64,000 nt of DNA from Halovivax limisalsi (GTDB taxonomy: Archaea; Halobacteriota; Halobacteria; Halobacteriales; Natrialbaceae). The position numbers and the translations under genes were made by a program. Numbering within the stretch: position 1 is the stretch's first letter; each line of letters opens with the position of its first letter. Shown piece after piece: positions 7,897 through 16,279 of the stretch. The notes beneath the pieces are model-generated. The model searched no databases and was not told the origin of the DNA. It worked only from the letters and a program-made list of their open reading frames with translations. Location: positions 3,286,001 through 3,350,000 of the forward strand of contig NZ_CP095757.1 in the NCBI RefSeq assembly GCF_023093535.1, read 5' to 3'.

Positions 7897-8631
7897 CTAC
7901 TCACTCCTCTGGTCCATATAATATTCTTTGAATATCATCTCTACAAATAAATGGGGAGTTCCCGATAGCATCTGATCTATCACCACAACAAGCAAGATGG
8001 TTAGCCCAGCTGCCAATAGGAGTATAACAGCAGTGGCATCTGGAAATTCCATTCCAATATACCATATGTAGAAAAACAGTGAAATCATTAGTGCGATCCG
8101 AATATTTTGGCGAAATGCCCATAGCTCGCGAAATTTTTCTGTCCGCGGGGACTTTGATTCGGCAAGTGTTAGTAATAGACAATCATAATAGTCTCGGGGG
8201 AGCGCTCTCTCCGGATCAAGTTGGAAGTTATTATTCATAGAATCTAAAAAATCAAATTGGAAGCGTGTTTCAAGTGTGGTTCCTTCTGGCGCATCATTGA
8301 AAATGCTAAACTTGTCTGGAAGCCTTTCGTCTATTTTGATAATAATTCGAAACCACTTTGGTAACTTAGAAATTTCACCAGTTGCATTATAGAAGAAATA
8401 TGAGAAGGGCAGTGGAACACGGAATAAGCCTGACCTGAGATGGTTTATTACTTCTCCTATTACAAGAGTGGTAAGGGCAACGCCCAGTAGAAATGTTGTA
8501 CCAGAAGAAATAGCAAAATAGGAATCAAGATGCAAATTTATCAAAAAGGGCAATACCACTATTGAGCCGGGTATAATTCGGGTCAAAAGGGTATTATGCG
8601 AAAACCCCACCGGTGTCTGTGATGCTGACAT
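7897..8631 (-). CDS. AT-rich four-TM membrane protein (cargo)
   Basis: A 244-residue protein. Two membrane segments near the N-terminus (IIPGSIVVLPFLINLHL and FLLGVALTTLVIGEVI) and two near the C-terminus (IALMISLFFYIWYIGM and ILLLAAGLTILLVVVI) flank a cytoplasmic domain of about 110 residues with the conserved-looking stretch YDCLLLTLAESKSPRTEKF. Base composition and codon use are clearly more AT-rich than the surrounding element, so it was acquired separately. The architecture resembles membrane proteins carried as accessory or defence cargo on haloarchaeal elements, but I recognise no named family. Confidence 0.65.
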   Translation of the reverse strand: MSASQTPVGFSHNTLLTRIIPGSIVVLPFLINLHLDSYFAISSGTTFLLGVALTTLVIGEVINHLRSGLFRVPLPFSYFFYNATGEISKLPKWFRIIIKIDERLPDKFSIFNDAPEGTTLETRFQFDFLDSMNNNFQLDPERALPRDYYDCLLLTLAESKSPRTEKFRELWAFRQNIRIALMISLFFYIWYIGMEFPDATAVILLLAAGLTILLVVVIDQMLSGTPHLFVEMIFKEYYMDQRSE

Positions 8632-8779
8632 TTCTTGAATTTATGAAATCCGTCTTACAGGGAGATATCCTTACTACCTTATGAGACTAGGGGATCAACA
8701 TTTGTGGAGGTCAGTTATTTCGATACCATAACTGCCTCCACGTCCTTGGGGTTGCGCGTTGCGAGAATCTATTTCCCGA

Positions 8780-8864
8780 ATATGAACACGAGCGCGAGCC
8801 GGCCGTGTTCATATCGCGCCGATCGGGCCGACGGTCGAGGCCGCGATCCGCGCCGATCGCGGCC
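8780..8864. promoter_or_regulatory. Two perfect hairpins upstream of DUF7692-like gene
   Basis: ATATGAACACG (8780-8790) is inverted as CGTGTTCATAT (8804-8814), an 11-bp stem. GGCCGCGATC (8839-8848) is inverted as GATCGCGGCC (8855-8864), a 10-bp stem with a 6-nt loop. A third half-site CGTGTTCA occurs at about 8929-8937, immediately before the start of the next gene. Either an operator cluster or a replication-origin-type structure would fit. The region 8632-8941 otherwise holds no gene. Confidence 0.6.
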
Positions 8865-8941
8865 GTGGGCTATGGGCTACTTAAACGAGACCCGTTCCAG
8901 TGACCGCAAAAATCTAGGATTTGCGGACCGTGTTCACGAGT

Positions 8942-9223
8942 ATGGGCCGAACCACGACCCCGGCGAGCGTCCGAATCCGAACCGACGACGGCAACGAGTG
9001 GCGGTTTGACTGTATCGAGAAGGCCGCCACCTTCTACGACTGTAACCGGAGCGACGCCGTTGCCTACGCCTGCGAGGATCTTACGCAGCAGGTCGCGGCT
9101 GCCCGCCAGGTTCTCGAACGGGACGACTTGACCGCCGAGCAGCGTCGGGAGATGGCCGAGACGCTATCGACGCGTGCTATCACGTTCGACATCGAGACCG
9201 AGGTCGTAACCTGCAAAGGATAG
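8942..9223 (+). CDS. DUF7692-like small haloarchaeal protein
   Basis: A 93-residue protein beginning MGRTTTPASVRIRTDDGN and containing EWRFDCIEKAATFYDCNRSD, then a helical part with VLERDDLTAEQRREMAETLS. I recognise this as a haloarchaeal family (DUF7692) found repeatedly on plasmids and proviruses; an N-terminal strand plus helices is compatible with an RHH-like fold. The start at 8942 is preferred over upstream in-frame codons because the family begins just before the RIRTDDG strand. GC content is normal, unlike the AT-rich genes on both sides. Confidence 0.65.
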   Translation: MGRTTTPASVRIRTDDGNEWRFDCIEKAATFYDCNRSDAVAYACEDLTQQVAAARQVLERDDLTAEQRREMAETLSTRAITFDIETEVVTCKG

Positions 9224-9293
9224 ATCCGCCTAAGGATTATCAAGGAATTTCAGGCCAGTCGTCCTGATGTACAATCATCCACCAGCGTATCTG

Positions 9294-10208
9294 TCACCGT
9301 AAAATGGATTTTATCTCGTTCCAGATTATCAAACAAATGATGTTGGCGATAGTTCCATATTCCGCATCTGGTGGGTTCTGACCATGCAATGAAGTGTTAC
9401 GCCATTCGCCTATTAAACTATAAACTTTCTTTGGGTTCCGATGGTAGAAATCTCCAATCATGATCCTCATGTCCCGTAGCAAATTCTTAAACTCGTCATC
9501 TGCATATTCCTCCTCCAAATGTGTTAAAAGGTCTGAAAGACGATAACACACATTATTGCTATATCCACCTGAGAACCTTTTTATGCGTTTCCCATCTTTC
9601 ACTTCTCCATTTGGTTTTATATAGTCACTACAAACTCCCTTAATTACTCCTTCAAGAAGGGGGAAGGATAGATATGCCGCGATGGTTTTAGCTCGATAAA
9701 TTATGTATGCTTCATGACCCTCACTATCCCAACTTGCTTGAATTGGGTGTAAGAGGCCTTCACCAACTTGACTTGGGATTGGGGAGCAAGCAGATAGGCG
9801 AAATAGTATTTCCAAATTATTCACTAATTCGGAGGGTAATATCGAAATTTGTTTGTTAACCTTTTCGAAAGCCTGAATGGTCCATTTCCAATATTCTTGA
9901 TGGTCAGTTGATATCTGTACTTTTAGAATATTCATCAATTCAGTAGAGAGCTTTGCCAGGGTTTCTAAAGATAACTGTTGTATGTCAGGCAATGAATTGT
10001 CGGAAGTAATTAACAAGTTTTGATTTAACCCGCTGGATGTATTTACCACATATCCTCCCTGGATAATAGCTGCGGATTGAAGAGGATATTCCAGCACCCC
10101 TTGGACGTTGCCTTCCTCGGGGTATCTACGGAGGTATTCGTCATAATTTGACTTTATTTGTTTCCATTCTGATTTACTCATATTCGATTTTTCTCTCACT
10201 AATTCCAT
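9294..10208 (-). CDS. AT-rich HEPN-like protein, probable defence or toxin cargo
   Basis: A 304-residue mostly helical protein whose C-terminal domain contains EWRNTSLHGQ, an R-N-x-x-x-H motif of the kind that forms the active site of HEPN ribonucleases, preceded and followed by long helices as in that fold. The N-terminal 200 residues are not recognised. Composition is AT-rich like the gene at 7897. A TATA-like ACTATATTT (minus strand) lies about 24-28 bases upstream of the ATG at 10208, supporting that start as leaderless; an in-frame ATG at 10181 is the alternative. Abortive-infection or antiphage activity is a hypothesis from the motif and location. Confidence 0.55.
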   Translation of the reverse strand: MELVREKSNMSKSEWKQIKSNYDEYLRRYPEEGNVQGVLEYPLQSAAIIQGGYVVNTSSGLNQNLLITSDNSLPDIQQLSLETLAKLSTELMNILKVQISTDHQEYWKWTIQAFEKVNKQISILPSELVNNLEILFRLSACSPIPSQVGEGLLHPIQASWDSEGHEAYIIYRAKTIAAYLSFPLLEGVIKGVCSDYIKPNGEVKDGKRIKRFSGGYSNNVCYRLSDLLTHLEEEYADDEFKNLLRDMRIMIGDFYHRNPKKVYSLIGEWRNTSLHGQNPPDAEYGTIANIICLIIWNEIKSILR

Positions 10209-10313
10209 TTAGTTGTGGCGGTCCGAGAAATATAGTAGATCTATTTTTAGGTCTCACGCTCTGTGTTCAGCATGTCTCATCTGTCCGAAGGCTAGGAATT
10301 CAATAGTACTGTC

Positions 10314-10697
10314 TTAGAAGACATCGCCGATCGCGATCTTTGCCTGCTCCGTTCCGCGGTGATCGCCGCCACCGTGCCACCGGAGCGTCGGCAGATTCGC
10401 CGCCCTCACCATCCGATCGTTGACGATCGTGCAGCCGGTGCGCCCGTGTGGTCGGTAGACTACGAAGCAGTACCAGCCGTCGTGACGGCGTAGCTTTCGG
10501 TGGTAGGCGCGATAGACTTTGAAATTCCCCGGCTGGCCGTCACTGTGTTCGAGCATGGTCGACTTGATTTCGACTGGCGTCCCGTTCTGGAAGGTCGCGT
10601 CGTGCCAGCTCGCCCGTTCGAGGTCGAACCGACGCTTTGCGGCCATCCGCTTCTCGCAGATCGTACCGAAGTGGTTCGCCCGCTTCGAGCGGTTCAC
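10314..10697 (-). CDS. Short PD-(D/E)XK nuclease-like protein
   Basis: A 127-residue protein starting at GTG 10697. DATFQNGTPVEIKSTM carries the strand-D...E-x-K arrangement of a PD-(D/E)XK core, followed by a basic helix (YRAYHRKLRRHDG) and strand WYCFVVYRP, the same layout as the protein at 3423. The preceding region has a strong TATA box (minus strand CGATATATAAAA at 10723-10734) giving a near-leaderless transcript. It stands alone between the AT-rich genes and the structural operon. Confidence 0.6.
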   Translation of the reverse strand: MNRSKRANHFGTICEKRMAAKRRFDLERASWHDATFQNGTPVEIKSTMLEHSDGQPGNFKVYRAYHRKLRRHDGWYCFVVYRPHGRTGCTIVNDRMVRAANLPTLRWHGGGDHRGTEQAKIAIGDVF

Positions 10698-10722
10698 GCC
10701 GCATCACGCGCCTCGCGCGTTT

Positions 10723-10734
10723 TATATATCGACT
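10723..10734 (-). promoter_or_regulatory. TATA box for the gene at 10697
   Basis: Minus-strand CGATATATAAAA, centred about 30 bases upstream of the GTG start. This is one of the best TATA matches in the window and supports the GTG start. Confidence 0.6.
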
Positions 10735-10851
10735 CCTCTCGCCTGTCACTGGTTCTGAGCCGTGGGCCGCAGGATTTGAGCCGAGTAGGTGAGTCCGCGG
10801 CCCTATCTACCGGGTGTCCGTTGCCGTTGACAGGCTGTCGCCTCCGTGCAG

Positions 10852-12024
10852 TCATGCGATTACGCCCTCGACGTTGGCAACCGTGTCGGTGTGGAGTCCG
10901 TCGTTCTGATATTCGTTCCACCGCTTCCGGACGGTCTCGTGGCTCCAGGGGACGAATTTCGCGACTTGTCGATTGCTCATTCCCTGCTGCTTCGCCCGGA
11001 TCACGGTGTAGATCGCGGCCTGCTCGACCGCTTCGGTTTCGTCGAGCCCGTCGTTCTCGTCGTCGCTCCGGAGGTCCTGCCAACTCCACGCGGTCGCCTC
11101 GTGCGTGTCGAAGCGCCAGTCAGTCGGCGGGATTCCGGTGATGCCCGCAATCTCCCCCTGGGGCTTGCGATTCCGAATCGAGTCGTAGATTGTCGCCTCT
11201 TTCTTGCCGTCCTTCTTGACCACCTTCGCCTGCTCTCGGACCATCGGATGGACGTCGCCGCCGTCGTGGCCGATGATGATGAGCGAGCCACCGTACTTGC
11301 GGATCTTGTAGACGAGTGGCCCCATCTTCTGGCGCGTCTCGTAGCCCTGTGCGCCGCCACCAGCGGCGTGACTCGACGCCTCGTCGAAGATGAACAGCTT
11401 CGGCGTCTGCTCGTTCTCGGTGGGTTCGCCGTCCTGTTTGATCCACTCGTCGAGCGCACCGTAGTTCGCGATCCAGCCGTCTCGAAGCCGTCCCTCGCCG
11501 TCGGTCCACTCGGTCGTTTCTTCGAGCGTCTGGATGTTCGACGCGACGAGTGACTCCCTCGGCTGGTGGTGCATCCAGCGCTGGCCGAGTAAGAGAGCGA
11601 AATCCGTCTTTCCCGACCCCGGTTCGGCGTAGATGTATATGATCGACGCCGGACCGGTCACGAGGTCGTCGACGTTGCCGATCGCCTGGATGCCGCTCAC
11701 GTCCGCGCGTTGGTTCGTATCACCGGTTAGGTGCTTGACCGTCGCCATGTCACCGGTTTCGAGCGCTTTGCGGGCTACCTGCGTGCCCTCGATCAACTGG
11801 ATCTGGCGATGTTTTTCGAGGTCCTTCGCGTGACCCGGCATTTGGTCGGGCCGGTCGGCTGACTGTGGGTCGTAGTGAATCGCTCGGACGGACAGCGCCC
11901 GCTCGATCTTCGGGTCACGAACGATCGCCGTATGCGGAAGCGTTTCTCGGTTCTCGCGGGCCTGGTATCCGTCCTGGTGCTCCCGGAGTTGCGCCGCCGT
12001 GAAGATCTCCTGTTCGTCGGTCAC
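10852..12024 (-). CDS. Pleolipovirus-type NTPase (VP8-like) with C-terminal HTH
   Basis: A 390-residue P-loop protein. Walker A is AEPGSGKT at residues 133-140 after the strand SIIYIY; Walker B is KLFIFDEAS near 209-217; a sensor-like strand LIIIGHDGG follows. The C-terminus has a helix-turn-helix (MSNRQVAKFVPWSHETVRKR). An NTPase at the end of the structural operon is conserved in pleolipoviruses (VP8-type), where its role in DNA handling or morphogenesis is not settled. It overlaps the upstream gene by 4 bases and is the last gene of the operon. Confidence 0.75.
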   Translation of the reverse strand: MTDEQEIFTAAQLREHQDGYQARENRETLPHTAIVRDPKIERALSVRAIHYDPQSADRPDQMPGHAKDLEKHRQIQLIEGTQVARKALETGDMATVKHLTGDTNQRADVSGIQAIGNVDDLVTGPASIIYIYAEPGSGKTDFALLLGQRWMHHQPRESLVASNIQTLEETTEWTDGEGRLRDGWIANYGALDEWIKQDGEPTENEQTPKLFIFDEASSHAAGGGAQGYETRQKMGPLVYKIRKYGGSLIIIGHDGGDVHPMVREQAKVVKKDGKKEATIYDSIRNRKPQGEIAGITGIPPTDWRFDTHEATAWSWQDLRSDDENDGLDETEAVEQAAIYTVIRAKQQGMSNRQVAKFVPWSHETVRKRWNEYQNDGLHTDTVANVEGVIA

Positions 12025-12821
12025 CGGTCTGCACCTCCGTCGGTGGCGGCCTGCTGGCCGGACTTGCCGTCGATCGCGATTCCCTCCGGATTCTCGACCG
12101 GGTCAAACTCGTGTTCGTAGTCGCCGAGGTCGCGAATCTCGTCGGTGTCCCACTCCTGCGCCTCCTTCTCGGCCGCTTCGAACCGTTCTTTCACGGCCGT
12201 CCTCTGGCCCATTAGCCCACGCTCGTCGGCTTCGGCCTGGAAGTTCACGACGTCCTTCTCGATCTCGACGCCCATCCTCGAGATACGAGCGCGGAGCTTG
12301 TTGTATGCGATCGCGGTCTCGATGAGCTGGCCGTGAATATCTTCCATCATCGCCTTGACGGTGATGAGCTTCGAGTCGGCCAGCTGCGAGAAGTGGCAGC
12401 CGGTGACGATCAGTTCTCCCTGGTCGTCGAACCACTCGAATTCTCGTACCTCGTAGGCGTCGCCGTCGTTGACGACGTACGGGCTCGGTCCCTCGACGGT
12501 CTTCTCTTTCCAGATCTCGGGCTCGACGTAATACTTCTCTCGCTCGTCTGTGACGCCGTTGATGTGGTGCACGGCGATCATATTCCGAATCCTGAGCTTC
12601 CGGACGAGCCAGACAAAGAACCCGAACACGGGCGGTCCTAACAGCATCAGCGCGGCGATCCAGCCGAGAACGATCGGCGGGACGCCCGGCAGACTCGGCC
12701 GGAGCCAGACGATTGCGATCGCCGTCGAGACGAGTAGTCCCGCGACGAGAAATTGGGCTTCCGCGACGATGTAGGTCAGTCGATCCTTCCAGTTGCCGAA
12801 CGTGGCAGATAGCTCGCTCAT
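12021..12821 (-). CDS. Membrane protein with long cytoplasmic helical domain
   Basis: A 266-residue protein. Two transmembrane segments (AQFLVAGLLVSTAIAIVWL and VLGWIAALMLLGPPVFGFFV) are followed by a soluble domain rich in charged helices, including AEADERGLMGQR and FEAAEKEAQEW. It sits between the secreted protein and the NTPase gene, the position of the conserved ORF6/ORF7 proteins in pleolipovirus clusters, and overlaps both neighbours by 4 bases. It could tether the NTPase to the virion or host membrane, which is inference. Confidence 0.65.
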   Translation of the reverse strand: MSELSATFGNWKDRLTYIVAEAQFLVAGLLVSTAIAIVWLRPSLPGVPPIVLGWIAALMLLGPPVFGFFVWLVRKLRIRNMIAVHHINGVTDEREKYYVEPEIWKEKTVEGPSPYVVNDGDAYEVREFEWFDDQGELIVTGCHFSQLADSKLITVKAMMEDIHGQLIETAIAYNKLRARISRMGVEIEKDVVNFQAEADERGLMGQRTAVKERFEAAEKEAQEWDTDEIRDLGDYEHEFDPVENPEGIAIDGKSGQQAATDGGADR

Positions 12822-13354
12822 GCTTTGATCACTCCGGACTCCTCGCTTCGAAGTACCCAGGCGGCCGCGCCGCCGGCCATCCCGATCGACAGCATGACGC
12901 CCGACAGGACACCGCTGGTGCCACCGAACGGGGAAAACGGATTCTCTCCGACCGATCCCGTCGCGAGTTGGACCGCCCGCCCGTCGCGTCGCGAGTCGCG
13001 CGTCGAGACGACGACGGCCGCCTCGCCGCTGACCGTCTCGGCCGGCACGCGGATCGTGCTGTTGCCTCGAGGGATCGCCTTCGTGACCCACGTCACCTGC
13101 TGGGCGCCCTCGCTCATCTGCTGGCTCGGTGTCGCCGTGACCGCCATCGATCGCTCGGCGTGCAGCTCGAGCACGAACGCGTCGCCGTCGAAGTGCCAGT
13201 CAGTGATGGTGAGTTCGTCGTCGACGGTCTCGCCGGTCGGCCCGGTTGTCTCGTTCCCGGCCGTCGCGTTCGCCTCGCCCTGCGCGGCGACGGCGCCCAT
13301 CCCCATCGCCAGCGCCAGGGCTACGACGACGGAAAACAGGAAAACCCGCCTCAT
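12818..13354 (-). CDS. Secreted, membrane-anchored protein of structural operon
   Basis: A 178-residue protein with a clear signal peptide (RRVFLFSVVVALALAMGMGAVAAQ), a beta-rich ectodomain with several N-glycosylation sequons near its start (NAT, NET), and a C-terminal hydrophobic anchor (GVLSGVMLSIGMAGGAAAWVL) followed by a short charged tail. It starts one base after the spike gene's stop and overlaps the next gene by 4 bases. It is probably a virion or envelope-associated accessory protein. The family is not recognised by name. Confidence 0.65.
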   Translation of the reverse strand: MRRVFLFSVVVALALAMGMGAVAAQGEANATAGNETTGPTGETVDDELTITDWHFDGDAFVLELHAERSMAVTATPSQQMSEGAQQVTWVTKAIPRGNSTIRVPAETVSGEAAVVVSTRDSRRDGRAVQLATGSVGENPFSPFGGTSGVLSGVMLSIGMAGGAAAWVLRSEESGVIKA

Positions 13355-13355
13355 C

Positions 13356-15293
13356 TCACTCTCCTCCAGCCTTGCCGATCCCCCAGGCGACGCCGATCAA
13401 CGCGATCGCGCCGGCGATGATGCCGCCGCCAGCGCCGTCGAGACTCGGGAAGGAGAACCCGCCCGATTCGACGATGATCTCGCGCGTCTCCTCGCGCGTC
13501 TCCTGCTCGTCTTCGGCGGCGTCCTGAACCATCTGGTAGAACTTGTCGAAGTCGTCGGTCGGTTCGACGGTGTCCGGTTTGACGAAATCCAGTTGCGATC
13601 CGCCGCCGTCGATTCCCTCGATCGTGAACGGCTCGGTCATCTGGGCCGGAAGTGCCGTTCCCTCGTCTTCGGGCGTCAGTTGCTCGTTCTCGAACGGATC
13701 GGCCTGATAGCTTGTGTTGTCCGATCCGTCGTGGGTGATGGTCACGTCGTCGCCGTCGGCAACCTCCATCGTTATCGCCGTCTCGCTCGACGTGCTATCG
13801 GCGTCCGTCACGTAGAACGTTCGGAAGCCGGGCCGCACGTCGATCGTCACAACGCCCTGGTCGTCGACGGTGTAGTCCGACGAGTGACCTTTGACTGCGA
13901 CCGTCGCGTCCGTCATCGCCGACCCCGACGAATCCTGCACCGTTACGTCGATGGTCGCCGTCTGGTCGCTCGACTCCACCGGCGGCACGTAACTGATCTC
14001 GGCCGCCATGTAGAAGCGCCCGATCGTCGACGACGGGTTGATCTCCTCACCGACCGACAGGGCCGAACTCGGCTCAGTCCAGAACAGCAACCCTTCTAAC
14101 TCAACACCGTTTTCGAGCGAGACGACGACCGGCTTTTCGCCCTCCGGCATCCACAGGGCGCGATAGATCCCGGCGACCTGTTTCCAGTTGCCGAGGTCGC
14201 CGTCGCGCGCTTCTTCGAGGATCGCCGATCCGCTCGCGATCTCGGCGAAATTCACCTCGCCATCGACGGCCGGCTGATAGAGGTTGCTCGCCATCGTCTC
14301 GGCATGAGTTAGCTCCTCGCTGTGGATCGTCATCAGTTCGTTGTGAATTGCCCACCAGTCGGGCGAGTGGAGCGCCTGAACGGACTCGGATTCCCGACTG
14401 AACGCCTTGACGCCGTACGAGGTCGAGAACGACCAACTATCGTCCTGATACGAGGAATAGTGACTGCCGTAAGATGACGGCTCTGTCGTGGTTTCGCCGG
14501 ATGGAAGCGTATAGCTCTTGGAACCCGACCAGGGGACCATCATGTAGCCCTGGCCGGTGTTAGGCGTCCCCAGGACTATCTCGCAAGGCGCCGTCTCACC
14601 GTTAACGAGGGTGACAGAGGCCGTGCCGCCAAAGTTGTCATCGGTGTTGGCGGAGTTTCCGACCAACCATCCCGGCGAGAGCGGATCGCTCGAAGCCTCC
14701 ATACTCCACGGCGTTGTGGGGTCGAGGTCCGGGTTATCTTTGACAAGCGAGATACGGCTTCGGAGTCGGGTGAACTGCGAGGTCCAGGCGTCGAAGAAAT
14801 TAGCCTCGACTCCAGCGACAGCCGAGCTCACCGCGTCTTTGGCGTCGGTCGTTGCCTGGGTCTCTCCCGCCTCGTCGCTCGCCGCCTGCATGATCGCGAA
14901 CGCCGCGTCAGCCCGGCACAGTTGCCGGATCATGGAGGCATCGCCAGCAAGCGACTCCAAAAGCGGAGCCTGAGCCATCTCCATCTCGGTCGCGTCGAGA
15001 AACACCCGGTCGTGAAGCTCCTTGGCCCGTTGAGCCTGGATTTCATCGTGGTCGTTCATCCCGGCGATACCGGCCCCCGCGAGGCCGATCCCGATTCCGG
15101 CGGTGAGGATAACCGCTCCTGCAACCAGCCCGAACGCGTGGGCCCTACCAACCGGCGAGAATCGCGGCACCCACCGATCGCCGACGTACACCGTCGCGGC
15201 CCCGCCGGCCGCGATCGTGCCGCCGCGCCGGAGTAGCTCGCGCCGGCCGACGCCGCCACCCCCGTCAGGCTGTGGGCTGTGGGCCGCCGTCAT
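13356..15293 (-). CDS. Pleolipovirus-like spike protein (VP4-type)
   Basis: A 645-residue protein. The N-terminus has a twin-arginine motif (GRRELLRRGG, residues 16-25) followed by a short hydrophobic stretch and a second hydrophobic segment at about 53-79, consistent with Tat export of a folded protein. The large ectodomain ends in a charged coiled-coil region (about 585-612, rich in E, R and D) just before a C-terminal membrane anchor GIIAGAIALIGVAWGIG. An ectodomain, membrane-proximal coiled coil and C-terminal TM is the known layout of pleolipovirus spikes, which mediate attachment and fusion. An internal DVTVQDSSGSAMTDATVAVK stretch looks like an Ig-like or carboxypeptidase-regulatory-like beta domain. 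Confidence 0.75.
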   Translation of the reverse strand: MTAAHSPQPDGGGGVGRRELLRRGGTIAAGGAATVYVGDRWVPRFSPVGRAHAFGLVAGAVILTAGIGIGLAGAGIAGMNDHDEIQAQRAKELHDRVFLDATEMEMAQAPLLESLAGDASMIRQLCRADAAFAIMQAASDEAGETQATTDAKDAVSSAVAGVEANFFDAWTSQFTRLRSRISLVKDNPDLDPTTPWSMEASSDPLSPGWLVGNSANTDDNFGGTASVTLVNGETAPCEIVLGTPNTGQGYMMVPWSGSKSYTLPSGETTTEPSSYGSHYSSYQDDSWSFSTSYGVKAFSRESESVQALHSPDWWAIHNELMTIHSEELTHAETMASNLYQPAVDGEVNFAEIASGSAILEEARDGDLGNWKQVAGIYRALWMPEGEKPVVVSLENGVELEGLLFWTEPSSALSVGEEINPSSTIGRFYMAAEISYVPPVESSDQTATIDVTVQDSSGSAMTDATVAVKGHSSDYTVDDQGVVTIDVRPGFRTFYVTDADSTSSETAITMEVADGDDVTITHDGSDNTSYQADPFENEQLTPEDEGTALPAQMTEPFTIEGIDGGGSQLDFVKPDTVEPTDDFDKFYQMVQDAAEDEQETREETREIIVESGGFSFPSLDGAGGGIIAGAIALIGVAWGIGKAGGE

Positions 15294-15844
15294 GATCCCC
15301 TCCGCGCGATCGCGAAGGCGGTCACGGCCAGAATCGCGACGCCGGCCGCGATCCCGCCGGCCTCGCCGCTCGAGATGGGTGCGCCGCCCCCGCCGCCGTC
15401 TTTGATCGTGCCGAACGACAGGACGGACACCTCGGCGGTGTCGCCCGTGCCGCGAATCGAGAGCGCCCAGTCGGTGCTACTCGTCAGGTTCTCGGTCGCG
15501 TTCGTGACCCCGATCTGAAGCGACGACTCGTTGACCGTCGCGTTCAACGTCACGGTGTCGTTGCCGACGACCGAGGCGTTCGCCACGTCGGTCCCGTTGT
15601 AGAGCCAGGCCGTCACCTCCGTCTCGTTTTGCAGGGCGTCAGTGCCCGTCAAGTCGGCGTATACCGTCGTCGTCGTGTTGTCGACGGTCACCGTCTCGTT
15701 CGTGATGACGGTCCCGTTGCCCTGGTCGACGATCGCCGCGCCGGAGGCCGCCCAGAGACCGATCCCGACCATCGCCAGCAGCACGACGATCGGCAGCAGG
15801 ACGAGGATCGTCCGAGACGCCGCGTTGTGCGTGTCCATTCGCAT
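15290..15844 (-). CDS. Small envelope protein rich in glycosylation sequons
   Basis: A 184-residue protein with an N-terminal membrane segment (TILVLLPIVVLLAMVGIGLW), an ectodomain containing about ten N-x-S/T sequons (for example NGT, NET, NTT, NAS, NDT, NAT, NES, NLT) and a C-terminal hydrophobic anchor (GIAAGVAILAVTAFAI) preceded by a glycine run. It overlaps the spike gene by 4 bases. Its position and topology suggest a virion surface or spike-accessory protein. ATG 15838 is an alternative start. Confidence 0.65.
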   Translation of the reverse strand: MRMDTHNAASRTILVLLPIVVLLAMVGIGLWAASGAAIVDQGNGTVITNETVTVDNTTTTVYADLTGTDALQNETEVTAWLYNGTDVANASVVGNDTVTLNATVNESSLQIGVTNATENLTSSTDWALSIRGTGDTAEVSVLSFGTIKDGGGGGAPISSGEAGGIAAGVAILAVTAFAIARRGS

Positions 15845-15850
15845 GGACGA

Positions 15851-16279
15851 TCAGCTCCGGTAGGAGACGTACATGGTCGCTGCGCTGACGTACATGAGCG
15901 CCGCGAGCTTGGTGATGTCGTGGTAGTTCACGAGGTCCGCGACGGCCGGCACGAAGACGTACAGGATCGGGAGCGCAAGCGCGGTCCCGATCGCGGCCAT
16001 CTCTTCCTGGCCGTGTTCGGTCTCGCTGTTCAGCAGGTTCGTGACGACGACCCAGGCGACCGCTGCCAGCGTGATGAGCAGCGCCGGGGAGATCGCGACG
16101 CCGCCGATCGTCCAGAGCGCCTGGTTGAAGTCGTAACCGCCGAAGACGTTGATCTGCCAGGTGAACACGTTGAGCTGCAGTGCCCAGCTGATCGGAAGGA
16201 TGACGAGCGCCAGCACGTCGAGCAGGTCGATTTGGTTGTTATTCGTTCCGCCGCCGATCGCAATTTGTCTCGTTGCCAT
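15851..16279 (-). CDS. Four-TM membrane protein (VP3-like)
   Basis: A 142-residue hydrophobic protein with four predicted membrane segments (LLDVLALVILPISWAL, ALLITLAAVAWVVVTNLL, AAIGTALALPILYVFVPAV, AALMYVSAATMYVSY), the size and topology of the internal membrane protein VP3 of pleolipoviruses. It is the first gene of the leftward structural operon. A minus-strand TATATA at 16317-16322 lies about 40 bases upstream of the ATG, giving a short leader. Confidence 0.7.
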   Translation of the reverse strand: MATRQIAIGGGTNNNQIDLLDVLALVILPISWALQLNVFTWQINVFGGYDFNQALWTIGGVAISPALLITLAAVAWVVVTNLLNSETEHGQEEMAAIGTALALPILYVFVPAVADLVNYHDITKLAALMYVSAATMYVSYRS

